From Sunxiuqinia rutila (GTDB lineage Bacteria; Bacteroidota; Bacteroidia; Bacteroidales; Prolixibacteraceae), in NCBI RefSeq assembly GCF_050589705.1, contig NZ_JBNGOT010000004.1, forward strand, positions 248,001 to 312,000: a stretch of DNA of 64,000 bases. The letters are read 5' to 3'. Below the pieces are notes generated by a model. It was not told where the DNA came from and made no database searches. It saw only the letters and a list, made by a program, of their open reading frames with translations. The position numbers and the translations under genes are program-made. Below, piece by piece: positions 27,074 to 36,699 of the stretch (position 1 is the stretch's first letter; the number at the start of each line of letters is the position of its first letter).

Positions 27074-27955
27074 TTAAGTGTAAAAAAGTTCATCGTAACG
27101 GATGCGAAGGTACTTATTTACTGAAAAATAAGTGGACAGCCACGAAATAAGCACCCCAAAACCCAACACAATCAAAAACACTATGGCTAAGGTATCGAGC
27201 TGCTGGGAATCCAGTATACCTTCGAAATCCTGCCGGTAGGAAAACACCAAACCAACAATACTCAGGTTAGCGAGCAACGCCCCCAAAACGCCGTAAAAAA
27301 CATTTTTCAGAATAAAGGGGCGGCGGATAAACGAGCGGGTAGCTCCCACCAATTTCATAGTGTGGATAATGAAACGTTGTGAATAAATAGCTATTCGGAT
27401 GGTGTTGTTGATTAAGGTAGAGAAAATAAACAACAGCAAAACAGAAAATACCAACAAGAAAAAGCTGATACGCTTTACATTTTCATTGATAATTCGCACC
27501 AAATCGCGCTGGTAATACACTTCTTTAACCTGAGGGTAAGCCAGAAAATTATTCTCCAGAATAGACAAACTATCCTGCTGCATGTAAGCGGCATGCAATT
27601 TCACATCAACGGACGAAAACAACGGGTTGAAGCCTAAAAAGCCGACAAAGTCTTCGCCCAGCTCTTGGGTCAGTTGCTCAGCGGCCTCTTCTTTATCAAC
27701 GTATTTTGTCGCTTTCACATAACTGGTCGCACTCAGTATTTTCTGAAGTCGTAAAATCTCCGCTTCACGCACATCATCATTCAGCACCAAGGTAAAACCA
27801 ACATGCTCGCGCACATAATCCGACAAACGTTCGGCATTTAAAATGAGCAAGGACAACATACCCACCAGGAACAGCACCAGGGTAATGCTAATTGTCGAAG
27901 TAAGATAAGATTTGACTAAGCGGCGCTTAAGCCTCGCCGGACGTTTCTTCTTCAT
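27074..27955 (-). CDS. ftsX: Cell division protein FtsX (permease-like)
   Basis: A 293-residue protein of FtsX type: one N-terminal membrane helix (TSTISITLVLFLVGMLSLLIL), a periplasmic domain of about 130 residues, then three C-terminal helices (FFLLVFSVLLLFIFSTLINNTIRIAIYS is the conserved first, followed by MKLVGATRSFIRRPFILKN). FtsX pairs with the ATPase FtsE to activate peptidoglycan hydrolases at the septum; ftsE is not beside it here. The start ATG at 27955 lies 29 bases inside the preceding YfhO-like frame, so the two are translationally coupled. Confidence 0.93.
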   Translation of the reverse strand: MKKKRPARLKRRLVKSYLTSTISITLVLFLVGMLSLLILNAERLSDYVREHVGFTLVLNDDVREAEILRLQKILSATSYVKATKYVDKEEAAEQLTQELGEDFVGFLGFNPLFSSVDVKLHAAYMQQDSLSILENNFLAYPQVKEVYYQRDLVRIINENVKRISFFLLVFSVLLLFIFSTLINNTIRIAIYSQRFIIHTMKLVGATRSFIRRPFILKNVFYGVLGALLANLSIVGLVFSYRQDFEGILDSQQLDTLAIVFLIVLGFGVLISWLSTYFSVNKYLRIRYDELFYT

Positions 27956-30443
27956 TTTTGGTCTTCTTTTTAATTTCTACAAAGCCAACTGCCAACAAGG
28001 CCAAAATAAGAATCAATGAGCTTGCCAGTGATATTCTGTTTCCAATAACATAAGACTGCGGTTCAAACTTAAACTCAATTTCATGAATACCTTGAGGAAC
28101 AGGCATAGCCCGCAACACATAATTGGCCCGTACGTGCTCTACCAACTGACCATCAAGGTAGGCGTTCCATCCTTTAGGATAGTAAATTTCAGAAAACACC
28201 GCCAAGGGCGTTCCCTCGCCAACTGTAGCTTCATACTTCAGGTAATTCGGTTGGTACTCCTTCAACTCAATAACCGGCTGATTGCCGGGGCTGAAACTCA
28301 CGAGGCTAATTGCATCGGAGAAGCGCTCATCAACGATGGCCTCAGCTGTGGGATCAAAACCTTCAAGTGCAGCTATTTCCTCATCCGCATTTTGCACCAG
28401 CTTGATGTCCTTTACAAACCACGCATTGCCTAAAGCCTGCGAGTTGAACAAAGGAGCTGCCTTTGGATTGTAAATCACATACTTTGTATTGAGCATATTG
28501 AGTACACCAAGTCCGTCAAACACAGCGTCCATATCAGCCTGCGTGGACACTTGCTGCAAGCGCGATCCAAGAGTCTGTATTTCCGGAGATATCTCAAATT
28601 CAATCAATTCCTGATAACGCTTCATTTTGGCCCCGTGATAACCTCCAATAGAATGATGGAAATACGAAGTAGAAGCATCGTTAAACGGACTAACTGAAAG
28701 GTTCAGCACCCGGTATTCCAGGCTTTTGTCTTTCAGAATTTCCTGATCAGCTACGCTTGGCGTAAACGGAACTTCAGCTTTACGGGCAGCAACAAAATCG
28801 TCGTTGTTCAGATAACGTTTATTCACCGGCCACAGGTCAACAAAAATCAACAAGGCCCAGATTAATAAGGCATAGGTCGCTTTAATTTTCTGTTTGAGGT
28901 ACAGCCAAATTACACCGGCTGCAATGCTAACAAAAAGAAAGGTTTTAAAAGCATCGGTGCGCAACACCATTCGCCGGTCGGCACGCAAAGCTTCCATCAG
29001 TTGCTCAGGCCAGCCTGCCTGCACCAACCGAAGATCTGAAGGCGTACGGAAATCGCCCGCTAACCCGGGCAGTACCGCAAACACCAAAGCCAAACCTCCC
29101 ACAATAAACCAACTATATTTTAGCTTATTCAGTAATTCCTTTTGATTTTCACGATTCAGGTAAATCTCCTTCACCGCCAGAACTCCCATCAAAGCCATTG
29201 CAAATTGCTGGATGACAATGATGTTTTTAACATCGCGAAACTTGTTGTAGAACGGGAAATAGTCCACCATAAAATGACTGAGGAAACCCAAATTTTTCCC
29301 CAGCGACAACAGGAAGGAAACGACCACCACGGCAACAATCCACCATTTATCTTTTCCTTTCAGCACAAACAAGCCCAGCACAAACAAGAAACAAAGAACG
29401 GCGCCATAGTAAAACGGAGCACTGGAAATGGGCTGAGTGCCCCAATACAAAGGCAGGTTTTGGCTGATTTGACGGGCTTGCGCTTTCCCCTGATTTTTGG
29501 CAAAGAACTGGTAAACTTCCGATTCTTCGCCCAGCGGCTCAGCCATTCCACCCCCTTTAAACCGCGGAATAAAAGCGGTCATCGCTTCTCCTAAGTCATA
29601 GCTATAATCCAGAATATAACTCTTATCAAGTCCCGAAGTCTGGTTGTCGTCCTGCGGTGTTAGCTCCGACTCTCCACGCATGGAGTATTTCCCATATTCG
29701 TAGGTGGTAGACAAACGCGAAAAGTTGGTTCCAACAGCCAACAGTGCTGCAACAACAAGCAGGGCCGAGGCTTTCAGAAAAGCGGGCAATGTTTTTTCTT
29801 TAATGGCGGCAACCAGATAAGTCAAGCCAATAATGATTACCATTATTCCGGCATAATAGGTCATTTGAGGATGATTGGCACTCAGCATCCACGACAGGGA
29901 AAAAGCGGCCAACAGACTTCCCCAGAAAGCGTTTCGCTTATAGGCCAGCAAGACGCCTCCAACCACCAACGCCATATAGGTGAGGGTATGAGCCTTGGTC
30001 ATGTGTCCCGAGTCGATAATGACAAAGAAGAACGAAAACATGCCGTAAGCAATGGCACCTACTGCACTTACCCAAAGGTTTACCTTCAAAAGCAGCGTCA
30101 GGACAAAGAACAAGCTAAACATCAAAATCAGGTAGCGTGCCGGACGTGGGATGATATCAATCGCACTTTGCACCTTCGCAATTAAGTTTCCGGGATATTT
30201 GGTAGATAGCAGAAAAGAGGGCATTCCTCCAAACATACTGTTGGTCCAAAGCGCTTCCTCGCCTGTTTCTGCCCGATAGTCGCTCAGCTCCTTGGCACCC
30301 CCTCTAAAAGTGCTTAAGTCATGCGCATCAAGCTGCTTCCCTTCAAGCTGGGGTGAGAAATAAGTAAACGAGATTAAAATAAAAAGGAGGATAATTCCAA
30401 AACCAATGAAAATATTGCGATTGGCTTTTATCTTTGTCATCAT
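27927..30443 (-). CDS. YfhO family multi-pass membrane protein (probable lipid-linked glycosyltransferase)
   Basis: A large polytopic membrane protein, 838 residues from the ATG at 30443; the upstream TTG at 30467 lies about 8 bases from the -7 box and is too early. It has about twelve membrane helices (FIGFGIILLFILISFTYF, YLILMFSLFFVLTLLLKV, GVIWLYLKQKIKATYALLIWALLIF) and a large extracytoplasmic C-terminal beta domain (EYQPNYLKYEATVGEGTPLAVFSEIYYPKGWNAYLDG) typical of YfhO proteins, with a final helix. Members in Firmicutes add sugars to teichoic acids using a lipid-linked donor (GT-C fold). In Bacteroidota the acceptor is unknown. Its 3' end overlaps ftsX by 29 bases. Confidence 0.87.
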   Translation of the reverse strand: MMTKIKANRNIFIGFGIILLFILISFTYFSPQLEGKQLDAHDLSTFRGGAKELSDYRAETGEEALWTNSMFGGMPSFLLSTKYPGNLIAKVQSAIDIIPRPARYLILMFSLFFVLTLLLKVNLWVSAVGAIAYGMFSFFFVIIDSGHMTKAHTLTYMALVVGGVLLAYKRNAFWGSLLAAFSLSWMLSANHPQMTYYAGIMVIIIGLTYLVAAIKEKTLPAFLKASALLVVAALLAVGTNFSRLSTTYEYGKYSMRGESELTPQDDNQTSGLDKSYILDYSYDLGEAMTAFIPRFKGGGMAEPLGEESEVYQFFAKNQGKAQARQISQNLPLYWGTQPISSAPFYYGAVLCFLFVLGLFVLKGKDKWWIVAVVVVSFLLSLGKNLGFLSHFMVDYFPFYNKFRDVKNIIVIQQFAMALMGVLAVKEIYLNRENQKELLNKLKYSWFIVGGLALVFAVLPGLAGDFRTPSDLRLVQAGWPEQLMEALRADRRMVLRTDAFKTFLFVSIAAGVIWLYLKQKIKATYALLIWALLIFVDLWPVNKRYLNNDDFVAARKAEVPFTPSVADQEILKDKSLEYRVLNLSVSPFNDASTSYFHHSIGGYHGAKMKRYQELIEFEISPEIQTLGSRLQQVSTQADMDAVFDGLGVLNMLNTKYVIYNPKAAPLFNSQALGNAWFVKDIKLVQNADEEIAALEGFDPTAEAIVDERFSDAISLVSFSPGNQPVIELKEYQPNYLKYEATVGEGTPLAVFSEIYYPKGWNAYLDGQLVEHVRANYVLRAMPVPQGIHEIEFKFEPQSYVIGNRISLASSLILILALLAVGFVEIKKKTKNEEETSGEA

Positions 30444-30460
30444 GAATTCAAGCTTATTTG

Positions 30461-30482
30461 GTTTCAAATTGAAACAAAAGTA
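30461..30482 (-). promoter_or_regulatory. Promoter of the YfhO-like gene with adjacent palindrome
   Basis: TACTTTTG (minus strand, 30475-30482) is the -7 box. Directly downstream lies GTTTCAAATTGAAAC (30461-30475), a 7-bp-arm palindrome at the expected transcription start. Its 13-base core recurs at 38298 and 38522. Confidence 0.55.
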
Positions 30483-30509
30483 AGGAAATAATTACTGAAT
30501 CCGGCACGA

Positions 30510-31985
30510 ATGGGCATTATCATAAAACAATCCATCAAGGGGAGTATCTGGTCGTATTTAGGCGTTGCCATTGGGTTTGTAACCACTACCTACCTGTACA
30601 CCGAATACCTTACCACTGAACTTGTTGGGCTTTTCGGACTGCTGGCAGCCTACGCAGCCCTGACCGGCCAATTCTTCCTTCTGGGCTTTCAAGGTGTAAC
30701 TTCGCGGCTGTTTCCGTATTTCCGAAATCCAGGCACCGGACACAACGGTTTTCTTTTTCTGGGCTCGCTGGTATTTATTCTCGGATTCGCCCTATTCTTA
30801 GCAACCTATTATTCATTTAAGCCCTTGCTTATTGAAAGTAACCTGGAAAAATCGACCCTTTTTGCCAACTACGTTCACCTGCTTATTCCGCTTACCTTTT
30901 TCTCCATGGCCTTTGTATTCCTGGATGCCTACAACCGAATGCTTTACGATGCGGTCACCGGTACATTTTTGCAAGAGTTCATACAGCGGCTATTGTTGTT
31001 CATCATCGTTGTTCTGTATGCAGTCGGCCTCATCAGTCTCAATACCTTGATTTGGTTATACACGGCTGCCGTTTGTGCAAAAGGCCTGCTTCTCTTGCTG
31101 TTTTTATGGCGAAAAGGAGAAATCCATATCCAGTCCCGACCTCAGCGCATTACCCCGGAATTAAAAAAAGAAATCAGAAGTGTTGCCTTTTACAGCATCC
31201 TTGCCAGCCTGGGAGGCATTTTCGTTTTCAACATCGACAAAATTGCCGTCAACCAACTACTTGATTTATCCAACACCGGCGTGTACACCATTGCCTTCTA
31301 CTTCGGAACCCTGGTCGTGATCCCCTCCCGCCCCTTGCTCAAAATATCGGGCACCCTGATTGCTGATGCCTGGCAACGCAACGACCTGGCTCAGATCAAG
31401 GATATTTATTACAAAAGCTGCATTAACCAACTGATTATTGGCGGCTTCCTCTTTCTGGGCATTTGGGCTAACATCGATAACATTCTGACCATTTTGGGTG
31501 ACGACTACATCCAATCCAAGTGGGTCATCTTTTTTATTGGACTCGGTTATTTGTTCGATATGCTTACTGGTGCCAATGCCCAAGTGATTGCCTATTCGAA
31601 ATACTACCGGGTAGCCTTGGTATTTATTGTCATTCTGATACTGCTGGTTATTACCCTGCTCTATCTTTTAATTCCAGTTTGGGGCATTACCGGTGCTGGT
31701 ATTGCGGTAGCTGCAGCCTTGTTTGCCAATAACCTCATGCGATTTATCTTCCTGTACCAAAAATACAAACTGCAGCCCTTCAACATTCATTTTCTGTTTG
31801 TTGCTGCCTTCTTCACCGGCCTCTATTTTCTGACAAGCCTGATTCCACAGCAAGCGCTTGTTTTGGATTTGGTTTTGCGAGGAGGTATAATTACACTGAT
31901 CACAGGAGCTTTTATCTTTCTGGTTCCGGTATCACCCGATCTTCGGAATTTGGCTCAAAAACTTTTGAAAATGGTGATTGGCTAA
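30510..31985 (+). CDS. Polysaccharide flippase (Wzx/MATE-like, MOP superfamily)
   Basis: A 491-residue protein with about 14 predicted membrane helices and the N-terminal pattern IIIKQSIKGSIWSYLGVAIGFVTTTYLYTEYLTTELVGLFGLL of polysaccharide exporters. An internal FNIDKIAVNQLLDLSNTGVYTIAFYFGTLVVIPSRPLLKI corresponds to the second repeat of the MOP fold. It likely moves an undecaprenyl-linked glycan to the periplasmic face. It is divergent from YfhO and begins the surface polysaccharide region. No Wzy polymerase was recognized nearby. Confidence 0.9.
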   Translation: MGIIIKQSIKGSIWSYLGVAIGFVTTTYLYTEYLTTELVGLFGLLAAYAALTGQFFLLGFQGVTSRLFPYFRNPGTGHNGFLFLGSLVFILGFALFLATYYSFKPLLIESNLEKSTLFANYVHLLIPLTFFSMAFVFLDAYNRMLYDAVTGTFLQEFIQRLLLFIIVVLYAVGLISLNTLIWLYTAAVCAKGLLLLLFLWRKGEIHIQSRPQRITPELKKEIRSVAFYSILASLGGIFVFNIDKIAVNQLLDLSNTGVYTIAFYFGTLVVIPSRPLLKISGTLIADAWQRNDLAQIKDIYYKSCINQLIIGGFLFLGIWANIDNILTILGDDYIQSKWVIFFIGLGYLFDMLTGANAQVIAYSKYYRVALVFIVILILLVITLLYLLIPVWGITGAGIAVAAALFANNLMRFIFLYQKYKLQPFNIHFLFVAAFFTGLYFLTSLIPQQALVLDLVLRGGIITLITGAFIFLVPVSPDLRNLAQKLLKMVIG

Positions 31986-32010
31986 TCTCAACTGAAGCCT
32001 GCTAGAAAAG

Positions 32011-32529
32011 TTAAGATTTTCGCTCAGCATAGACAGCATAAAACCGGGGCGTCAGCGCTCTAAGAATCGAACGCACACCATTGAACTGAAAGGGGGGTAC
32101 CCATTTTTCCCGTGCCTTAATCTCCCAGCCGGCTTTCTCCAACATCATGTCCAGCTGCCAGCTCTCAAACTCATGATAATGTTGATCGTAAGGATCAGAG
32201 GCATTTCGGTACGCTTTTGCAAACCAAAGTTTCAACGGAACAGTGACCACCAATTTTTGGGCTTTTGTTTGCTGCATGATGGAAAAAGGCGAAACCAAAT
32301 GCTCCAGCACCTCAAAAGCAGTAAGCACCTCATAGTCATAATCATTTACTTTTTGAGGCTCTAAATCGAAGTCGAAACCATGCCCATTTTGAATTTGATA
32401 GTCGCGCGAAGACAAATAGTCTGATAATTCATTGGGAGTACCTAAATCCAGCACACGAAGTTCCTTGGACAGGCATTTATTGAGAAAAGCCTCCGTTTTT
32501 TTAAACCGAAATAATTTGAGTTTATTCAT
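32011..32529 (-). CDS. SAM-dependent methyltransferase, class I
   Basis: Starting at the ATG at 32529 (MNKLKLFRF) the protein has 172 residues; the frame extends further upstream but overlaps the GT4 gene. LRVLDLGTPNELSDYL is a modified motif I (DxGxP rather than DxGxG). VLTAFEVLEHLVSPFSIM is motif II/post-II, as in the Methyltransf_11/UbiE-like group. LVVTVPLKLWFAKAY and the YHEFESWQLDMMLEKAGWEI segment match glycan-cluster methyltransferases. It overlaps the GT4 gene by 8 bases and probably methylates a sugar of the surface polysaccharide. Acceptor unknown. Confidence 0.8.
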   Translation of the reverse strand: MNKLKLFRFKKTEAFLNKCLSKELRVLDLGTPNELSDYLSSRDYQIQNGHGFDFDLEPQKVNDYDYEVLTAFEVLEHLVSPFSIMQQTKAQKLVVTVPLKLWFAKAYRNASDPYDQHYHEFESWQLDMMLEKAGWEIKAREKWVPPFQFNGVRSILRALTPRFYAVYAERKS

Positions 32530-33676
32530 GGTAAATTGCTTGCAATTTGAGTTTATCTTTATCCCAATTGTATTTCTCAGCGACCAACGGACGCCCCTTT
32601 GCAAATGACTTTAAATCATAGCCTCCATCAATAATCTGCTGCATTACTCCAGCTAAATGATCGATATCCGAAAACGGATAAATCCATCCACCACAAGCCT
32701 CATTTATTATTCGCTCAATGGGTTGACAGTTCGACGCCAAAATCGGCTTCTCAGTATAGAGGTACTGAAATAATTTATGAGGGATGGTCGTATCGGTATG
32801 GTCACTCTTAACATGAGGTATAAGCGCCACATCAGACTCTGCAATCAATTTCAATAATTCCTGTCGATCGCGCCACCCATAGAAACATATTTTGTTTTCA
32901 ATATTTAACTCTCTGGCCAGCTCCCTTAATTTCCTTAAGTAACGCCCCGTACCAACAATCCGTATCTCAAAATTTTCAGACTTTACAAGCGATACAGCCT
33001 GAAGCACATACTGCAACCCACGATGATAAGTGACACCACCACCATAAACAAATCGGATTTTAGAGTCAGGCCTGGTATGCGATTCAAAGACAAACTCCTC
33101 CAAATTTTGTGTATTCGAAACAACATGCACCTTTGATTCATCCACCCCCAGACCGACAACCCGCTCTTTGGCTTCTTCAACTACCACAACTACCTCGTCT
33201 GCCCGGAGAAGGTATCTTTTTTCATAGGCTTTCCATTGCTTGACCGAGAACAGTAACTTGCCCAAAAAAGTTTTAGTATGTTCTGAGATTTCCAGCAAAG
33301 CAGGCCAATTTTCATGCAAATCCAATATAAACCGTACACCAAAACGCTTTTTAATTCTGAAACCAACGGTCGCTAATGGCAAATCATGCACATGAATAGC
33401 ATCATACTTATAATCAGCAAACAAACGATTAACACGTTTGCTCCAAAAATTAAAATAGAAGGGGAAAGCTAAAACTCCAACACTTGACTTACGCACAAAC
33501 TCGTTGATCTCAAACCGATGAATAATCGTTGAACCAAAGCTATTTATCTTTTTATTTTCCTTTGTTTTCAGACAAGCGATATGTACTTCGTGCCCTTCTT
33601 CCTGCAGTGAATGAATCTCATTTTCAACCCGGGTATCCGGTGGAAAATTATTTTCCAGCAACATCAATATCTTCAT
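32522..33676 (-). CDS. Glycosyltransferase family 4 protein
   Basis: A 384-residue GT-B enzyme. The N-terminal Rossmann domain begins MKILMLLENNFPPDTRVENEIHSLQEEGHEVHI and holds AIHVHDLPLATVGFRIKKRFG. The C-terminal domain begins near VHVVSNTQNLEEF and holds IRFVYGGGVTYHRGLQYVLQA, the donor-binding NKICFYGWRDRQELLKLIAESDVALIPHVKSDHTDTTIPHKLFQYL (E-x7-E-like region) and EKPILASNCQPIERI. It probably adds one sugar to the lipid-linked repeat at the cytoplasmic membrane. It overlaps the preceding GT4 gene by ATGA and the following methyltransferase by 8 bases, so the three form one operon. Confidence 0.92.
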   Translation of the reverse strand: MKILMLLENNFPPDTRVENEIHSLQEEGHEVHIACLKTKENKKINSFGSTIIHRFEINEFVRKSSVGVLAFPFYFNFWSKRVNRLFADYKYDAIHVHDLPLATVGFRIKKRFGVRFILDLHENWPALLEISEHTKTFLGKLLFSVKQWKAYEKRYLLRADEVVVVVEEAKERVVGLGVDESKVHVVSNTQNLEEFVFESHTRPDSKIRFVYGGGVTYHRGLQYVLQAVSLVKSENFEIRIVGTGRYLRKLRELARELNIENKICFYGWRDRQELLKLIAESDVALIPHVKSDHTDTTIPHKLFQYLYTEKPILASNCQPIERIINEACGGWIYPFSDIDHLAGVMQQIIDGGYDLKSFAKGRPLVAEKYNWDKDKLKLQAIYHE

Positions 33677-34950
33677 AAAGCAATCTCCTGTACTAATTTT
33701 CGGGTAAGTTCCCTTCTTGAATATTTGGTAGCCCGATCTCTACTGATCTCAAAGCGTCCTTGCAAGTTTTCAATCAGCATTTTTTTTATGCCTTCCGAAT
33801 CACTGTACTCAAACAACAAACCACAGCCTGTCTCCCGAATCACTTCCTCCAAGTCGCCCCCCACCGGACCGATAGCAAGCACCGGTTTTCCCGAGGCCAG
33901 GTATTCATAAAATTTTCCTGTAACAATACCTCTATTATTTTCGATTTTGGGAATGATCAGCAACTGAATCGACGATTTCAGCAAATAACTGACTGATCGG
34001 GCATGATCGACATAGCCAACCAAATCGAGTTCAATCAACGGAAGTTCCCGCCGGATTCGATCCACAATTGCTGGAGGCATATTGCCAACCAGACGAAATA
34101 AGATATTCTTCTGCTGTTGCTCATCCAATTCCTGAAGCGCTTTCAGCAAGCCATCCATATCATAGGCTGTTGAAATGGTTCCGGTATAAGTTATCACAAA
34201 CTTCTCATCAGTCACCGGGACGCTTACGGCAAAGTCCTCTTCATCGTAGCCATTAGGAATCACCGCTAGCTTTGAATCGGCTACGCCACCAAGTTTTTCA
34301 CCAAACAACCGCTTCAAGGCTTTGCTTACCGTCACAATCTGATCTGCCGCCTGAAGCACGTTCAACTCCATTGCCCGATCCCTCTTTTTTGCCCAAGAGC
34401 TTCGATAAAGCTCGTTATAATAATAAATATCAGTCCATGGATCCCGCAGATCGGCCACCCAACGAATACCAAGTTTCTTTTTGAGTTTTAGCCCAATCAG
34501 CTGCGTTGAATGTGGCGGACTGGTAGTAATCACAGTATCAATCTGATGTTCCCGAATTAGCTCAACAGCCTTTTGATAAGCAAAACGATTCCAGCCCTTT
34601 CGGGGATCGGGGATAAAAAAATTACCACGAACCACCTTGGCCATCTTCTGCAAAAAAGACTCTTCCTGCTGGTTCGAAAAACCCCCATAAGGAATTTCTC
34701 CCTTTCCAATCAGCTTTCTGTATAAATCATACAGCTCAACGGTTTTCGTTGTATAAACCAACACCTCATCCGTCACCTCCTTCTGCAGACTTTCGTCGCG
34801 CTGCGCGTAACTTGCACGGCTGGGATCAACGGTGAGCACAATGGGTTGAACCCCAAACGAAGACAAATACTTGGTGAATTTCAGCCACCGCTGAACACCC
34901 GCCCCTCCGCTTGGCGGCCAATAATATGTTATAATGAGGACTTTCTTCAT
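33673..34950 (-). CDS. Glycosyltransferase family 4 protein
   Basis: A 425-residue GT-B enzyme. The start MKKVLIITYYWPPSGGAGVQRWLKFTKYLSSFGVQPIVLT is typical of GT4 proteins from capsule and O-antigen clusters (PPSGGAGVQR loop). LGIRWVADLRDPWTDIYYYNEL follows in the N domain. The C domain has LAVIPNGYDEEDF, FVITYTGTISTAYDMDGLLKAL, VSYLLKSSIQLLIIPKIENNRGIVTGKFYEYLASGKPVLAIGP. First gene of a three-gene minus-strand operon (GT4, GT4, methyltransferase) that diverges from the aminotransferase gene. The donor and acceptor sugars cannot be assigned. Confidence 0.92.
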   Translation of the reverse strand: MKKVLIITYYWPPSGGAGVQRWLKFTKYLSSFGVQPIVLTVDPSRASYAQRDESLQKEVTDEVLVYTTKTVELYDLYRKLIGKGEIPYGGFSNQQEESFLQKMAKVVRGNFFIPDPRKGWNRFAYQKAVELIREHQIDTVITTSPPHSTQLIGLKLKKKLGIRWVADLRDPWTDIYYYNELYRSSWAKKRDRAMELNVLQAADQIVTVSKALKRLFGEKLGGVADSKLAVIPNGYDEEDFAVSVPVTDEKFVITYTGTISTAYDMDGLLKALQELDEQQQKNILFRLVGNMPPAIVDRIRRELPLIELDLVGYVDHARSVSYLLKSSIQLLIIPKIENNRGIVTGKFYEYLASGKPVLAIGPVGGDLEEVIRETGCGLLFEYSDSEGIKKMLIENLQGRFEISRDRATKYSRRELTRKLVQEIAL

Positions 34951-34995
34951 GAATCACTTTGTTGAGCAAATGTAATAATCTTACCTGAATTCCAT

Positions 34996-35003
34996 TATTT
35001 TTG
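34996..35003 (+). promoter_or_regulatory. -7 promoter box for the WbpE/WbpD/WbpB-like operon
   Basis: TATTTTTG matches TAnnTTTG, 19 bases before the ATG at 35023, in the 72-base divergent gap with the GT4 operon. Confidence 0.5.
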
Positions 35004-35022
35004 TAAAACTATTCAGAATCCT

Positions 35023-36123
35023 ATGCAATTCAACGATCTCAACAAACAATATAAATCCTACCAACCCGAAATTGATGCCGCGATTCAAGGAGTAATTGAC
35101 TCATCATCGTTCATCAACGGGCAGGAAATTCAGCTGCTTGAAAAAGAGCTGGCCGAATTTGCAGGCGTCAAACATGCTGTTGCCTGCAGCTCAGGCACCG
35201 ATGCTTTGCTTTTGTCCCTCATGGCCTTAAACATTCAGCCCGGCGATGAAATTATCTGCCCAGCTTTCAGCTTCATTGCCTCTGCCTCAATGGTTAGTTT
35301 TTACAAAGCCCGCCCGGTTTTTGTCGATGTTTCGCCCTTGGATTTTAACATTGACCCGGCAAAGATTGAGGCTAAAATCACTACTCGAACCAAAGGAATT
35401 ATTGCGGTTTCGCTTTACGGACAATGCGCTGACTTTGATACGATCAATGCAATCGCCCGAAAATACGATCTTTGGGTGATTGAAGATGGAGCTCAATCGT
35501 TTGGAGGCATCTATAAAGGTAAACGTTCTGGTTCGCTGACCGACTTGGCAACCACTAGCTTTTTCCCGGCCAAACCATTGGGATGCTACGGCGATGGAGG
35601 TGCCATTTTCACCAACGACGAAGCCAAGGCGATGAAGTTGAAGCTACTGCGCTCGCACGGTCAGGAAAAACGCTACATCCATAAGCACATCGGAATTAAC
35701 GGACGAATAGACACCCTGCAGGCAGCCATCCTCCGGGTAAAGCTAAAGTACTTCGAACGGGAAATTGCCATCCGCCAGGAAGCTGCCATGCACTACGCCC
35801 AACTGCTGGAAGGTCAGGTATTACTCCCTGAAGAAGCAGAAGGACGTAAAAGTGTTTGGGCCCAGTTTACCGTCATGATTGAAAATCGGGACCAAGTGCG
35901 TGAAAAGCTTGCTGAAAAAAACATTCCAACTGCCGTGCACTATCCGGTTATTCTTCCAAAACAAGAAGCTTTCCGCGATGATGTACTGACAAATGAAAAA
36001 TATGAAGTGGCCGGGTTACTGGCTGAAACCGTTCTTTCCTTACCTATTCATGGGTTTATTACAAGCGAAGAAATTGAATGCGTTGCCCAAGCCTTAATTG
36101 AAGCCATCAAAGAAAATCAGTAA
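35023..36123 (+). CDS. DegT/DnrJ/EryC1/StrS sugar aminotransferase (WbpE-like)
   Basis: A 366-residue PLP-dependent enzyme. The PLP-binding lysine is Lys184 in TTSFFPAKPLGCYGDGGAIFT. EIICPAFSFIASASMVSFYKARPVFVDVSPLDFNIDP and WVIEDGAQSFGGIYKG are family landmarks, and RIDTLQAAILRVKL and FTVMIENRDQVREKLAEKNI complete the C-terminal domain. With the two genes that follow it matches the WbpE step: transamination of UDP-2-acetamido-2-deoxy-3-keto-D-glucuronate to the 3-amino sugar, glutamate as donor. First gene of a three-gene operon; the next gene starts 3 bases after its stop. Confidence 0.9.
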   Translation: MQFNDLNKQYKSYQPEIDAAIQGVIDSSSFINGQEIQLLEKELAEFAGVKHAVACSSGTDALLLSLMALNIQPGDEIICPAFSFIASASMVSFYKARPVFVDVSPLDFNIDPAKIEAKITTRTKGIIAVSLYGQCADFDTINAIARKYDLWVIEDGAQSFGGIYKGKRSGSLTDLATTSFFPAKPLGCYGDGGAIFTNDEAKAMKLKLLRSHGQEKRYIHKHIGINGRIDTLQAAILRVKLKYFEREIAIRQEAAMHYAQLLEGQVLLPEEAEGRKSVWAQFTVMIENRDQVREKLAEKNIPTAVHYPVILPKQEAFRDDVLTNEKYEVAGLLAETVLSLPIHGFITSEEIECVAQALIEAIKENQ

Positions 36124-36126
36124 AAC

Positions 36127-36699
36127 ATGACGACACCTTACTTTTCACACGAAACTGCCATTATCGACCAAGGCGCCAACATTGGTTCAGGCACTAAAAT
36201 CTGGCATTTTTGCCATGTTATGCCACAAGCCCAGATTGGGGAAGACTGCATTTTAGGTCAAAACGTATTTGTAGGCGGAAAAGCACATATTGGCGATCGC
36301 GTCAAAATTCAGAACAATGTAAGTGTTTACGATTCTGTCATCTTGGAAGACGATGTGTTTTGCGGCCCCAGCTGCGTATTCACCAATGTTATCAACCCGC
36401 GGTCATTTGTCGAACGGAAAACCGAATACTTGGAAACCCGTGTAAAAAAAGGCGTTTCAATTGGAGCCAATGCCACCATCGTTTGCGGAGTTACTATTGG
36501 CGAATACGCCTTTATTGGAGCCGGAGCTGTAGTAACCAAGAATGTCAAGCCTTACGCCCTCATGGTAGGCGTTCCGGCAGTTCAGAAAGGCTGGGTCAGC
36601 CGATCGGGAGCTGTTCTGGACGAGCAGTTAACCTGCCCGGAAACCGGAGAACACTATCAACTTAAAAACGAACAACTCAGTTTAAAATCCCCCCTGTAA
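36127..36699 (+). CDS. Hexapeptide-repeat N-acetyltransferase (WbpD-like)
   Basis: A 190-residue left-handed beta-helix acetyltransferase. Hexapeptide repeats run through residues 15-150 (TAIIDQGANIGSGTKIWHFCHVMPQAQIGEDCILGQNVFVG and GVSIGANATIVCGVTIGEYAFIGAGAVVTKNV). The insert NVINPRSFVERKTEYLETRVKKG is characteristic of the WbpD/WlbB branch, which acetylates the 3-amino group of UDP-GlcNAc3NA from acetyl-CoA. It lies between the aminotransferase and the dehydrogenase genes, in a close-packed operon (stop overlaps the next ATG by one base). Two repeats carry cysteines, which is unremarkable. Confidence 0.9.
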   Translation: MTTPYFSHETAIIDQGANIGSGTKIWHFCHVMPQAQIGEDCILGQNVFVGGKAHIGDRVKIQNNVSVYDSVILEDDVFCGPSCVFTNVINPRSFVERKTEYLETRVKKGVSIGANATIVCGVTIGEYAFIGAGAVVTKNVKPYALMVGVPAVQKGWVSRSGAVLDEQLTCPETGEHYQLKNEQLSLKSPL

